In this document: piece by piece, positions 16,960-25,396 of the stretch
How positions within the stretch are numbered: position 1 is the first letter of the stretch
Layout of the letters: each line of letters begins with the position of its first letter
DNA from: Clostridia bacterium
Lineage (GTDB): Bacteria; Bacillota; Clostridia; Christensenellales; Borkfalkiaceae
Direction: 5' to 3'
Length of the DNA: 64,000 nucleotides
Assembly: GCA_017473605.1 (NCBI GenBank)
Contig: JAFUKM010000006.1
Location: forward strand, 111,801-175,800
Program-made: the position numbers and the translations under genes
Notes under the pieces: generated by a model
The model's input: the letters and a program-made list of their open reading frames with translations, nothing else
What the model was told of the DNA's origin: nothing
Databases searched by the model: none

Positions 16960-19062
16960 ATGAAAAAACTTACGGCTTTGATATTATCCGTTTCGCTTAC
17001 GGCGACTCTTGGCGTTTCTGCCGTTTCCGCAAGCGCGGCAGCAGATAATTTTAATTACAGTGCTTGGGCGGATACGTATATGCCCGAAACGGGGATTGCA
17101 TTGCCCCCCGTGGTAGTATTCAAGGTGGAAAGCGCCTACGATTTGAACGCGCTCAATACCGAAAAATCGCCCTCCGTCGCTATGTTCACGGTGAACGATA
17201 ACGGCGAAGTGGTGGGTTCTGATAACGAAAAAATCGCGGAATTGGCAGAAGCTGTTCGCGCGTGTAACAATAAAGTGATTCCCGCTTTCCGTTTTGAAAC
17301 GGCGGCGGCTTCGGAAAAAGTGCACGAGTTTATCGATTTACGCGGCGTTGTGGATTCGATGATTTTTAGCAGTAACGCACAGTTGATTTCCGATTTTAAG
17401 GAGCTGCGTCCGCAAACGAACGCAGGCTTGATTTTGCAAAACGTGGATTGTTCGGATACCGCAAAGGTATGCGAAGCAAAGAATTCGGTCAACGAAGCCC
17501 GCGCGCTTATCGCGCTTCTTGAAGGCGGATACACCGTAGATGCGGTAGAAACGTTGCAGCATTTGGGGCTTACCGTTTGGACGGATATTCCCGAAACGGA
17601 ATACGACGTATATAAGGCATTGTACGCAGGGGTAAACGGGATTGTGAGCAACAATTTCTCTATGCCCATCGACGTAATGGAAACGTTCGATACGCCTACG
17701 CTTATCCGTACGCCGTATTTATCAGCGCACCGCGGCTCGGACTCGAATAAGTATGGCGAGAACTCGATTATGAACGCAAAACACGCTTATTTAATGGGCG
17801 CGGATTACGTGGAGCTTGACGTCATGCGTACGAAAGACGACCAACTCATCGTTATGCACGACGATACGCTGAATAGAACGACGGATTATACGGGTACGGC
17901 GAAAGTCGTCGATATGACGTTGGAAGAAATCAGTCAATATAAGATAAAAGTCAATAACAAGGGCACGTATGCTATTCCTACGGTGGAGGACTTCTTTGAC
18001 CTTGCAAAGGAATTGCCCGATATGAAATTGTTGGTAGAACTCAAAGCGGACGACGCGGAAGTAGTGCCTATTCTCGTGCAAAAAATCAAGGCGGCGGGAG
18101 TGGAAGACAATATCATCGTTATTGCAAACTGGGACGGTTCGCGGTTACAAGAGCTGAAAGAACTGTTGCCCAACGTGTGTACGAACAGCACGCAATCGTA
18201 TAGAACGCTTGACGCCGCTACGTATAATGCGTGGAAAAACGGCAACTCGGGCGGCGGTGGCGTTATGTGGATGCAAAATAGCGCAAAGATGCCCCAAGAC
18301 GATATAAAAATGTTGCTCAGTCAGCTTTCCGTGCGCGGTATACCCACTATTACGTGGACGTACCAAACCGTCAGCGATTTTGAAAATTATATGTTCTATA
18401 CGAATACGTTGACGAGCGACTATATCTCTTACGCAAAGTCGCAGGTTCTGTCCTTAGATATCGATTACGGCGAAATGGCGACGACGTTCACCGAAGCGAC
18501 GACGCAAACGGTAGCCGCAACGGCGTATACGCGAGAAAGAACGGGCATTAAAGCGGAAAACGGCAGAAAAACGGTAGCAAATGCAAGCGTAACGCTTGCA
18601 ACGGCGGAAAATTTGGTGCAGTCCGACGTGTCGTATGCCAATTTGGTTTCTTATAGAAACGGAACGCTCACTATCAACGGCAGCAAAGAAGGCGCACAAA
18701 TTATTTGGTTTGAATACGAATACGAAAATGCGATTACCGAAGTAAGTTATACGGTGATGTCCGAACCGATTTTGCTCGCTTGCGGCGGCGTGGATACGGC
18801 GGCTTATACGACGGCGGTTTCGCAAGAAGAATATATGTCGGAAAACGAAACGCCCGACGACGGCGGTAACGAAACGCCCGACGACGGTGGTAACGAAACG
18901 CCCGACGACGGCGGTAACGAAACGCCCGACGACGGTGGTAATGAAATTCCCGACGACGGCGACGAAGAAGAAAGCGGGTGCGGTAGCTTTACGGGCGTAG
19001 GTATCGTGGCAGGACTTGCTTTGGCAGGCGCGCTGGTCGCTTTGAAAAAGAAGGAGTATTAA
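16960..19062 (+). CDS. Surface-anchored glycerophosphodiester phosphodiesterase with tandem GDPD-like barrels
   Basis: 700 residues. ATG 16960 is preferred to the in-frame GTG 16948, because the latter overlaps the GGAGGAAAAG ribosome binding site. Signal peptide ~1-29. The second half of the body (~250-490) is a GDPD domain with the catalytic set H257-R258, E267, E285-x-D287 and H300 (VMHDD). Residues ~45-245 look like a degenerate GDPD barrel without the HRG and ELD motifs but ending like one (VWTDIP, AGVNGIVSNN). Then a small beta region, five NETPDDGG units and the Cys674 anchor. GDPD enzymes release glycerol-3-phosphate from glycerophosphodiesters; B. subtilis GlpQ attacks glycerol teichoic acid. 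Here the enzyme is held at the cell surface beside two metallophosphoesterases. Confidence 0.9.
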   Translation: MKKLTALILSVSLTATLGVSAVSASAAADNFNYSAWADTYMPETGIALPPVVVFKVESAYDLNALNTEKSPSVAMFTVNDNGEVVGSDNEKIAELAEAVRACNNKVIPAFRFETAAASEKVHEFIDLRGVVDSMIFSSNAQLISDFKELRPQTNAGLILQNVDCSDTAKVCEAKNSVNEARALIALLEGGYTVDAVETLQHLGLTVWTDIPETEYDVYKALYAGVNGIVSNNFSMPIDVMETFDTPTLIRTPYLSAHRGSDSNKYGENSIMNAKHAYLMGADYVELDVMRTKDDQLIVMHDDTLNRTTDYTGTAKVVDMTLEEISQYKIKVNNKGTYAIPTVEDFFDLAKELPDMKLLVELKADDAEVVPILVQKIKAAGVEDNIIVIANWDGSRLQELKELLPNVCTNSTQSYRTLDAATYNAWKNGNSGGGGVMWMQNSAKMPQDDIKMLLSQLSVRGIPTITWTYQTVSDFENYMFYTNTLTSDYISYAKSQVLSLDIDYGEMATTFTEATTQTVAATAYTRERTGIKAENGRKTVANASVTLATAENLVQSDVSYANLVSYRNGTLTINGSKEGAQIIWFEYEYENAITEVSYTVMSEPILLACGGVDTAAYTTAVSQEEYMSENETPDDGGNETPDDGGNETPDDGGNETPDDGGNEIPDDGDEEESGCGSFTGVGIVAGLALAGALVALKKKEY
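18844..18963 (+). repeat. Five tandem 24-bp coding repeats (NETPDDGG)
   Basis: Five units joining the phosphodiesterase body to its C-terminal anchor; the last reads NEIPDDGD. Same unit and phase as at 16539-16706. Confidence 0.95.
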
Positions 19063-19065
19063 CAA

Positions 19066-20238
19066 ATGCGTAAAATGTTATGGCAGAAATGGAAAAAGCG
19101 TTTGGCGATTTGTTTGGCTATGCTTGTCACGCTGTCCTTTGTCTCTTGTGCGACGGGTGGCGGCTCGGCGGGCGACGGCAGTATAACGAACGGGGGAGCG
19201 ACAAACGGCGGCGGTACAACGGACGGGGAGTTGACGGAAAATCCTTTGAACAACGCGCCAATCGTGGAAAGAGCGCAGGTAAACGACGGCAAGGTAAAAG
19301 AATTTTTAAAAGACTTGAACTTTTCTCACGGTATATCCGTGACGCCGTTTATTTCCAACACTTCTAAAAAAGAGCCTTGGGGAATACTCACCTACGACGA
19401 TAAGTGTATAGGCGTAGGCGATAGCGAAAAATGGTCGATGGCGCAATGGGGCTGTACGCACGATATGCGCGAAGATTATACCTTTACGCGCGACGGGTAT
19501 ATGATGACGTATGAAGACGGCGGGAAATATTTACAAGTGAACACCGACCCCAATTCTACGGGTGAAATGACGCTTGGGATTAAAGGGAGCGAGGAATATT
19601 CGCGCGATGAAGACGGCAATATCCGCGAGCGTACCAACCTGACGGAAAATTGGCCGCACATCTTGATGTCGCAGGGTATCAATCAGGCAATCGACCCCGA
19701 CGCGGAAGCCTTGTATATGGAAATAACCTACGAGGTGACGCAATGCGAATCGTTGGTGGACAGAAGCATTTATCCGTTGAATACGGATATCAACGCGGCG
19801 CAATTCCAATGGTTTATAACTCTGTACGATAACAACCCCGATAGCGTGACGTATAACCACGCTATGTGGTTTGGGTTCTCGATGTTCGATTCCCGCCACG
19901 AAGGCAGTACGCCTACGGGTTATGCGGCGTACGACGGGGGCAAGGAAGACAGCACGAGCGCATTTATTTATATGTTCTCGCTTAATCAAGTTACGGGTTA
20001 TGAGGATTCGTACGTAAATTCCACGCCCACGGCAGTGGTTGGAAAGGAAGTATCCGTGAAGGTAAATATTATGCCGTTTATAAAAGCGGCGCTGAAAGTG
20101 GCGAAACAAAACGGCTCGCATACGGGGGCAAGCTCGGATATGCTGAAAATCGGCAGCACGAATATCGGTTGGGAACTTCCCGGAAACTATGACGCGGAAG
20201 TCAAGATTTCAAAACTGAATATGTATCAAACGTACTAA
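19066..20238 (+). CDS. Secreted lipoprotein of the jelly-roll-like paralogous family (member 3)
   Basis: 390 residues. Starts 3 bp after the previous stop; its AAGGAG lies inside the end of that gene, so translation is coupled. Signal peptide with lipobox FVSC (Cys28) and a Gly/Thr/Asn-rich tether. The ~320-residue domain is very close to the signal-less product at 6607: FSHGISVTPFISN, MAQWG, DGGKYLQVNTD, WPHILMSQG, LYMEITY, INAAQFQWF, MWFGFSMFDSR, GGKEDSTSAFIYM, STNIGWELPGNYDA. The conserved Trp, Gln-Phe-Gln-Trp and Trp-Phe-Gly residues are what one would expect of a carbohydrate-binding groove, but no family name can be given. Confidence 0.72.
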   Translation: MRKMLWQKWKKRLAICLAMLVTLSFVSCATGGGSAGDGSITNGGATNGGGTTDGELTENPLNNAPIVERAQVNDGKVKEFLKDLNFSHGISVTPFISNTSKKEPWGILTYDDKCIGVGDSEKWSMAQWGCTHDMREDYTFTRDGYMMTYEDGGKYLQVNTDPNSTGEMTLGIKGSEEYSRDEDGNIRERTNLTENWPHILMSQGINQAIDPDAEALYMEITYEVTQCESLVDRSIYPLNTDINAAQFQWFITLYDNNPDSVTYNHAMWFGFSMFDSRHEGSTPTGYAAYDGGKEDSTSAFIYMFSLNQVTGYEDSYVNSTPTAVVGKEVSVKVNIMPFIKAALKVAKQNGSHTGASSDMLKIGSTNIGWELPGNYDAEVKISKLNMYQTY

Positions 20239-20280
20239 ATTGCGAAAGCAATAAAAATAAAAAAATCAAAGGAGATTAAA

Positions 20281-21498
20281 ATGATGAAGAAAAGAACTAT
20301 TTTTACGGCAGTAGGCAGTTTGGCGCTCGCAGCTTGCGTTGCAGGCGGCGCATCCGTTAGCGCAATCAGCGCAGACGCGGCGACGGCGTTGGAATTGGGT
20401 GCGGAAATTACCGCAGTGGAAGACCAGCTCGTAGAAGGATTGAAAAAATCCCAATGGTCGGGCGTACAATCCGCCTTTGCGGCAATCGATATGTCGACGC
20501 TCGAAGAACCGAACGAAACGGTTACTGCTCAATACGACGCGTTAAAGACGACTATTCAAAATCACCCGTTTAACTACATCAATACGTACGGTACGGCTAC
20601 GTACGCGGCGAGCGACGTAGAATGGACGGAAAAAGGTCTTTATTATACGGACGCAGGCGAATACGCTACCCGTTTGAACTACAACAAGCCTATGAACTTG
20701 CAAACGGGCGCTACGGTAGAATTCGAAATTACCGAGGCGGCGTATTACACGGGTAGCGTTGCGAACAACCTTTGCATTAACTTCCTTGGCAACGCCGATA
20801 GCTATAAAGACGCAAGCAACGGTATTACGTTGATACTCTTCTTGTTTGCAACCGAATCGAAGTTGGCGGTAGTGCAAGGCGCTAACGAAGTCGTTTCTAT
20901 GAGCGTTCCTACGCCGATGGACGAACAAAAGGTTACGCTTAGCATTAAATACGATACGGTATTCGGGATTACGCAAGAAGGCGAATTCGGCGAATATAAC
21001 GCATACGTCATCAATTTCAACGGCGTAGAAATGGAGCTTACACCCGAAGTCGCAACGCAAGGCGGCGTTAATGTAGTGGATACCTGTTATTTCTCCATGG
21101 GTTCGTTCATGGACGATAGAGCGGTTGCGAACAAACTTACGCTTATGTCCGTTGACGGCGTGGATTTGGGGTGGAAAGAAGCGAGCGCGCCCGAAACGCC
21201 CGACGAAGGCGGTAACGAAACGCCCGACGACGGCGGTAACGAAACGCCCGACGACGGCGGTAACGAAACGCCTGACGACGGCGGCAACGAAACGCCCGAC
21301 GACGGCGGCAACGAAACGCCTGACGATAGCGGTAACGATACGGGTAACAACAACCCCATGCAACCCAGCAATCCCACCGACGACGGTACGGCAGGCAGCG
21401 AAGAAACGGGCGGTTGCGGTAGCTTTGCAGGCGTAGGCGTTGTGGCAGGGCTTGCTTTGGCAGGCGCTATGTTTGCGTTGAAAAAGAGAAAAGAATAA
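20281..21498 (+). CDS. Anchored surface protein with ANNL-type beta module
   Basis: 405 residues; AAGGAGATTAAA precedes tandem ATGs at 20281 and 20284. Signal peptide ~1-36. A short helical segment leads into a ~200-residue beta module (~110-300), homologous to the C-terminal modules of the products at 12654 and 21619: LNYNKPMNLQTGATV, an Ile-Thr-Glu-Ala segment, ANNLCINFL, then ADSYKD and GITL. Six 24-bp repeats (ETPDDGGN), an Asn/Pro-rich stretch and the anchor GGCGS (Cys379), helix, KKRKE follow. This is the minimal form of the module on an anchor, so the module probably acts alone, likely in binding. No catalytic motif seen. Confidence 0.75.
   Translation: MMKKRTIFTAVGSLALAACVAGGASVSAISADAATALELGAEITAVEDQLVEGLKKSQWSGVQSAFAAIDMSTLEEPNETVTAQYDALKTTIQNHPFNYINTYGTATYAASDVEWTEKGLYYTDAGEYATRLNYNKPMNLQTGATVEFEITEAAYYTGSVANNLCINFLGNADSYKDASNGITLILFLFATESKLAVVQGANEVVSMSVPTPMDEQKVTLSIKYDTVFGITQEGEFGEYNAYVINFNGVEMELTPEVATQGGVNVVDTCYFSMGSFMDDRAVANKLTLMSVDGVDLGWKEASAPETPDEGGNETPDDGGNETPDDGGNETPDDGGNETPDDGGNETPDDSGNDTGNNNPMQPSNPTDDGTAGSEETGGCGSFAGVGVVAGLALAGAMFALKKRKE
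21193..21336 (+). repeat. Six tandem 24-bp coding repeats (ETPDDGGN)
   Basis: Six units, the first reading ETPDEGGN and the last ETPDDSGN, before the anchor of the preceding entry. Confidence 0.95.
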
Positions 21499-21530
21499 TA
21501 GAAAATAAAGCGAAAAAGTATAGACAAAAA

Positions 21531-21565
21531 ATTCCCGTTTCCCTTACGCAAGGGAAACGGGGAAT
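21531..21565 (+). other. Long intercistronic hairpin
   Basis: A 15-bp stem with one bulged G (21531-21545 with 21550-21565) and an ACGC loop, followed by an A-rich, not T-rich, stretch. Similar to the hairpins at 16846-16924: probably an RNA processing or stability element rather than a terminator. Confidence 0.65.
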
Positions 21566-21618
21566 ACAAAAAATAATCGAATATCCGCTCGGTGAAAATC
21601 GAGTGTAGGAGAAAAATT

Positions 21619-24291
21619 ATGAAGAAAAAGAATATTTTAATAGGAACATTGACGGCGGCGGTTGCGCTTTGCGCGGCGGCGTCTTTGGCGGTAGAACCTG
21701 TTTCTTCGTCGGCGGCGGTTGCAGCCAATCCGTTGATTGGCACTACGAATACGGGATGGACGACGGTTGCACACTCGAAAAATGTTTACGCAGAGGACGG
21801 TTATACGGAAATCAATACCCTGCAAGGTTGGGGTACTCGTTCGTATAGAAACGAAAAGGTACATTTCGACGGGTTGACTGTGAACTTTTGGATGAATACG
21901 AGCAACGGCGACGCTGTTGGCTTCTATTTTGGCTTAGACACGGGAAGCGATTACGTGACTGCGCTTACCGTTACCAACTGGAATAATATCTATTCCGGTC
22001 AAAACCGTTTGCATATTTCCAATACGCACAATTATAATCAAGCAAGTATCGTATATGAGACGGCGGCTTGCGAGGAAACAGGCTTTGCCGCAGCAGCATC
22101 GCACGTATCTGATACGGAAGATATAATGGGTTATAGCGTTACGTTTGAAAGCTATAACGACTCGCTGTATCAAGTATCCGTCGCAATGCTTTACGGCACC
22201 GCTTGGGGAAATAACGCGGGATGCAGTGCTTCCGACAGAGTGAGCGAAGTTTACTTGCCGAAAACGAGTGTTGCGAGTTTGCTGGATGCTAACGGAGATA
22301 CCTATTTGTTTGCTTACGGTTTCCCCAGCGAAGGGAACGGTAATCCGCCTTGTAGTATAAACGTAAAGGTGGAAGACGATTATACGAGAAAATACCAAGA
22401 AGAGAGCGTTGCGCCCGCAACGACGAAAGCAGAGGCGTACGCGGCTGCGGTGGCGAGTTTGAGCACGGAAGACGATTATAACGCGGCGAATCTTCTTCGT
22501 GAAGACGCTTTGACTGCGGTAAATGTGTTAAAGGCTTGGGAAAAAGAAGAATTGATGCTTACAATTACGGCTGCGGACGAAGCGCTTGCGGTAAATCCCA
22601 ACGTAGTTACGATTATCAAAAATCAGGTGCTTGAAAAGGTAACGACGGCGCAAAACGCGTTCGACGCGTTCGGCGCAGACGAAGACACTTTGACGAATAC
22701 CAACTATAACAGCGCGATTTCGCTTAGCAACGCGGCGAAAGCGGAATTTACCAACAAGAAAACGATGTTGGACGAGGCGGCGGTTGCGGAAGTGGACGCG
22801 GCGATTGAAAAACTCGATTACTCGGCGGATTATTATAAAGCGTTACAATGGGTAATTGCATACGAGACGGAAGTTGCGGCGATTGATATTCAATCGGCTA
22901 CTATCGGCAGCGATATAGCGGCGGTAAACGCAACGAAGAACGCGTACGCGGGAAGTGAAACGGAAACGCTTGTAAACGCGATGAACGCTACGGATAAAGC
23001 GAACGTACAAGCGCGTATCGACGCGGCGAACAATTCGCTTGCCACGTTGGAAGCGGCGGTATCTTCGGACGTAAAAACGGCGTATTTGGTTACGTTGGAG
23101 GTGGCGGTAAAGGCGGACCTTACCGTTTACTCGAATATCGAAAACGCATTTGAAAAATTGGAAACGCTCCGTTTGAACGTAACCATAGAAGAAGCGGACG
23201 GCGAATTGTACACGAGATATACGACGGCTGTTACCGATTTGAATACCGCCCTTGAAACGTATTTGACTACGGCAATTTCCGCGGTGAATACGCTTATGGA
23301 CGACAATGTAAACACGTTGGACAAATATCTCGTTATCAAAGCGAAATTTGATAAAATCTCCATTGCGCTTTTGAACGACGCGTGCGAAAATAAAGATAGC
23401 ATTACCGCGGCATACGAAGCGCTTGAACAAAGAGTGAACGGCGACAGATGGGCAGGAATTTCCGCAACGAACGTTTCGCTTGTGGAGAAGAACGACGAAG
23501 GTATTTATTTCGAAATGACGCCTGCTTTCCCCAACCGTATCAACTATAACAAAGCGTTGAATATGGCGGAAGGAATCGAGATTGAACTCGATTTGACGTA
23601 TATATCCTATTATAACGGGGATTTAACCGATTCCGGTTCGCCCAAGGGCGCGAATAACCTTTGTATAAACTTCCTTAATGCGCCGGACGCATATAAGGGA
23701 AGCGCAACGGGTATGAGCGTAATTGTGTGGCTTTATACGAACAACGCCAGCGTGCAAATCGTGAACAATAACGACGGCGCAATGGTATCCGCTTCTATCC
23801 AAACGCCTATCGACGGCGGCAGATTGTCCATTTCGCTCGTGCATGGCACGGAAGACGGCGTAGGTGCGTATATCCTTACCGTAAACGAGGCAAGACTCGT
23901 TTTAACGGAGGCGAAAGCGGCGTCTGCAAACGTAAGCATTTCGGACGAGTGCTATTTCTCGTTCGGTTCGTTCGCAGACTATACGGCGTATAAAAACTGC
24001 TTTACGCTCGTAAGTATCAACGATACGGTATGGGCGGAAGACATCGCGCAACCCGAGTTGCCTGAAAAACCCGCAACGGATACCGATAATACCGATTCGG
24101 ACAATACCAATTCGGACAATACCGATTCGGACAATACCAATTCGGATAATACGGATTCGGACGGCGGCGATACGCAAACGCCTACGGAAGAAGACGGCGG
24201 TTGCAGCAGTTCCGTTGGAAGCGTTTTGGCAACGGTATTGATAGCCATAGCTTTTTTGGCGGTATGGAAAAAAAGAGAAACACAAAAATAA
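21619..24291 (+). CDS. Large anchored surface protein with jelly-roll and ANNL modules
   Basis: 890 residues; ATG 21619 follows TAGGAGAAAAATT. Signal peptide ~1-38. Residues ~40-260 are a jelly-roll module with VHFDGLTVNFW and RLHIS strands, matching those in the products at 7771 and 12654. Residues ~265-610 are Ala/Glu-rich helical segments, and ~620-820 the ANNL module (INYNKALNM, ANNLCINFL). The linker is not NETPDDGG but a TDSDNTNSDN-type repeat, followed by the anchor GGCSSS (Cys862), helix, WKKRETQK. Domain order mirrors the second half of the 12654 product, so the two are paralogs with a swapped linker. Probable glycan-binding surface protein. Confidence 0.78.
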   Translation: MKKKNILIGTLTAAVALCAAASLAVEPVSSSAAVAANPLIGTTNTGWTTVAHSKNVYAEDGYTEINTLQGWGTRSYRNEKVHFDGLTVNFWMNTSNGDAVGFYFGLDTGSDYVTALTVTNWNNIYSGQNRLHISNTHNYNQASIVYETAACEETGFAAAASHVSDTEDIMGYSVTFESYNDSLYQVSVAMLYGTAWGNNAGCSASDRVSEVYLPKTSVASLLDANGDTYLFAYGFPSEGNGNPPCSINVKVEDDYTRKYQEESVAPATTKAEAYAAAVASLSTEDDYNAANLLREDALTAVNVLKAWEKEELMLTITAADEALAVNPNVVTIIKNQVLEKVTTAQNAFDAFGADEDTLTNTNYNSAISLSNAAKAEFTNKKTMLDEAAVAEVDAAIEKLDYSADYYKALQWVIAYETEVAAIDIQSATIGSDIAAVNATKNAYAGSETETLVNAMNATDKANVQARIDAANNSLATLEAAVSSDVKTAYLVTLEVAVKADLTVYSNIENAFEKLETLRLNVTIEEADGELYTRYTTAVTDLNTALETYLTTAISAVNTLMDDNVNTLDKYLVIKAKFDKISIALLNDACENKDSITAAYEALEQRVNGDRWAGISATNVSLVEKNDEGIYFEMTPAFPNRINYNKALNMAEGIEIELDLTYISYYNGDLTDSGSPKGANNLCINFLNAPDAYKGSATGMSVIVWLYTNNASVQIVNNNDGAMVSASIQTPIDGGRLSISLVHGTEDGVGAYILTVNEARLVLTEAKAASANVSISDECYFSFGSFADYTAYKNCFTLVSINDTVWAEDIAQPELPEKPATDTDNTDSDNTNSDNTDSDNTNSDNTDSDGGDTQTPTEEDGGCSSSVGSVLATVLIAIAFLAVWKKRETQK

Positions 24292-25394
24292 TGAGAAATA
24301 AACTCGTTAGCTTACTATTGGCTTTCGGAATAGCGTTTGCCGTAGGCGGTTGCTCGTATGAAACGCCGTCTGCGGGAAACGACGCCAATAGCCCTTCAAC
24401 GGGGGAAGAGTCGAACACTCCGTCTACGGAGAACGGTGCGGAAGAAGGAGAAATTGTGAAAAACGTAGCTTGGTATACAGAACGGGGGTATCAGCATTTG
24501 TTTAAAGACCCGTATATGAAGAACGGGATATCCGTATTGTCCGTAAAGGGGGATACGCGGGAACAGTTCAAATTGACGGGGTCTTACGAATCGCCTTCGT
24601 GGACGTTTGCGCAATGGCACAGCAAATACGATTTGCAAAATTACAAAACGCGTCGCTATGAAAAAGGCGGTTCGTTTATGGAATGTATTTCGTACGGCAA
24701 GGAAGTCGACGGCAAATACGTGCCCGGGAAAGTTCTGAAAATCGAAACGGACAATCCTTCGATATATATGGAATTGAACGCGCAGGTAGAATTTGACGCG
24801 CCGAAACAAGACGGCGAAGGTTGGCCGCATACGCTGGTTTCACAGGATTTTTCGGGTGAGCTTGTACACGTGAGCGAACTTTCGGAACTGATTATGAATA
24901 TGGATTATACCATTACGAAATTCGAAGATAAAATGGGTTCGGCGGCAAATCCCGCCGCGCATTGCGCGCAGCTCGTGTGGTATATTACCTTACAAAACCG
25001 TACGAAAGGGAGCGAAGGCTACGGGCAGTATATTTGGTTCGGGCTCAATCTTTGGGATAACCGCAAAGACGGCGGCGTAAGCCCCGAATATGCGGCGCAG
25101 GACTTGGGTAAAGAAGATTCGACAAAAGCGTTTATCTATCAACCGTCCAGCGAAAAGATTTTTGCGGAGAAGAAAATGCCAAGGGTAGGAGAAAAACGCG
25201 AGTTGGCGTTCAGCGTGCTTGCGACGACGAAATATGCGTTTGAATTAGCGAAAGCAAGAGGGTATTTGCCCGACACTTCTTGGGAAGATATTTATATCGG
25301 TTCAATGAATTTCGGGTTTGAAAATACCGGTATTTACAATACGGCTGTGCAAATCGACACCGTAGGAGTTTATTACAAATATTTGGGAGAATAA
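24291..25394 (+). CDS. Secreted lipoprotein of the jelly-roll-like paralogous family (member 4)
   Basis: 367 residues. ATG 24291 shares its A with the stop of the preceding gene (TAATG), so translation is coupled; an upstream in-frame extension lacks a ribosome binding site and would bury the signal peptide. Lipobox VGGC (Cys21), then a Ser/Pro/Asn tether. The domain keeps the family hallmarks in more diverged form: FAQWHSKYDL, YEKGGSFMECI, WPHTLVSQDF, LIMNMDYTITKFE, CAQLVWYITL, IWFGLNLWDNR, GKEDSTKAFIYQP and FGFENTGIYNTAVQI. It lies directly before the GH65 phosphorylase gene. Function unknown; capture of substrate or of a released glycoside is the simplest guess. Confidence 0.7.
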   Translation: MRNKLVSLLLAFGIAFAVGGCSYETPSAGNDANSPSTGEESNTPSTENGAEEGEIVKNVAWYTERGYQHLFKDPYMKNGISVLSVKGDTREQFKLTGSYESPSWTFAQWHSKYDLQNYKTRRYEKGGSFMECISYGKEVDGKYVPGKVLKIETDNPSIYMELNAQVEFDAPKQDGEGWPHTLVSQDFSGELVHVSELSELIMNMDYTITKFEDKMGSAANPAAHCAQLVWYITLQNRTKGSEGYGQYIWFGLNLWDNRKDGGVSPEYAAQDLGKEDSTKAFIYQPSSEKIFAEKKMPRVGEKRELAFSVLATTKYAFELAKARGYLPDTSWEDIYIGSMNFGFENTGIYNTAVQIDTVGVYYKYLGE

Positions 25395-25396
25395 TT

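Noticed and set aside
16539-21336. Arrays of 24-bp direct repeats considered as CRISPR
   Set aside because: Units abut with no spacers, stay in frame and encode NETPDDGG; there are no cas genes.
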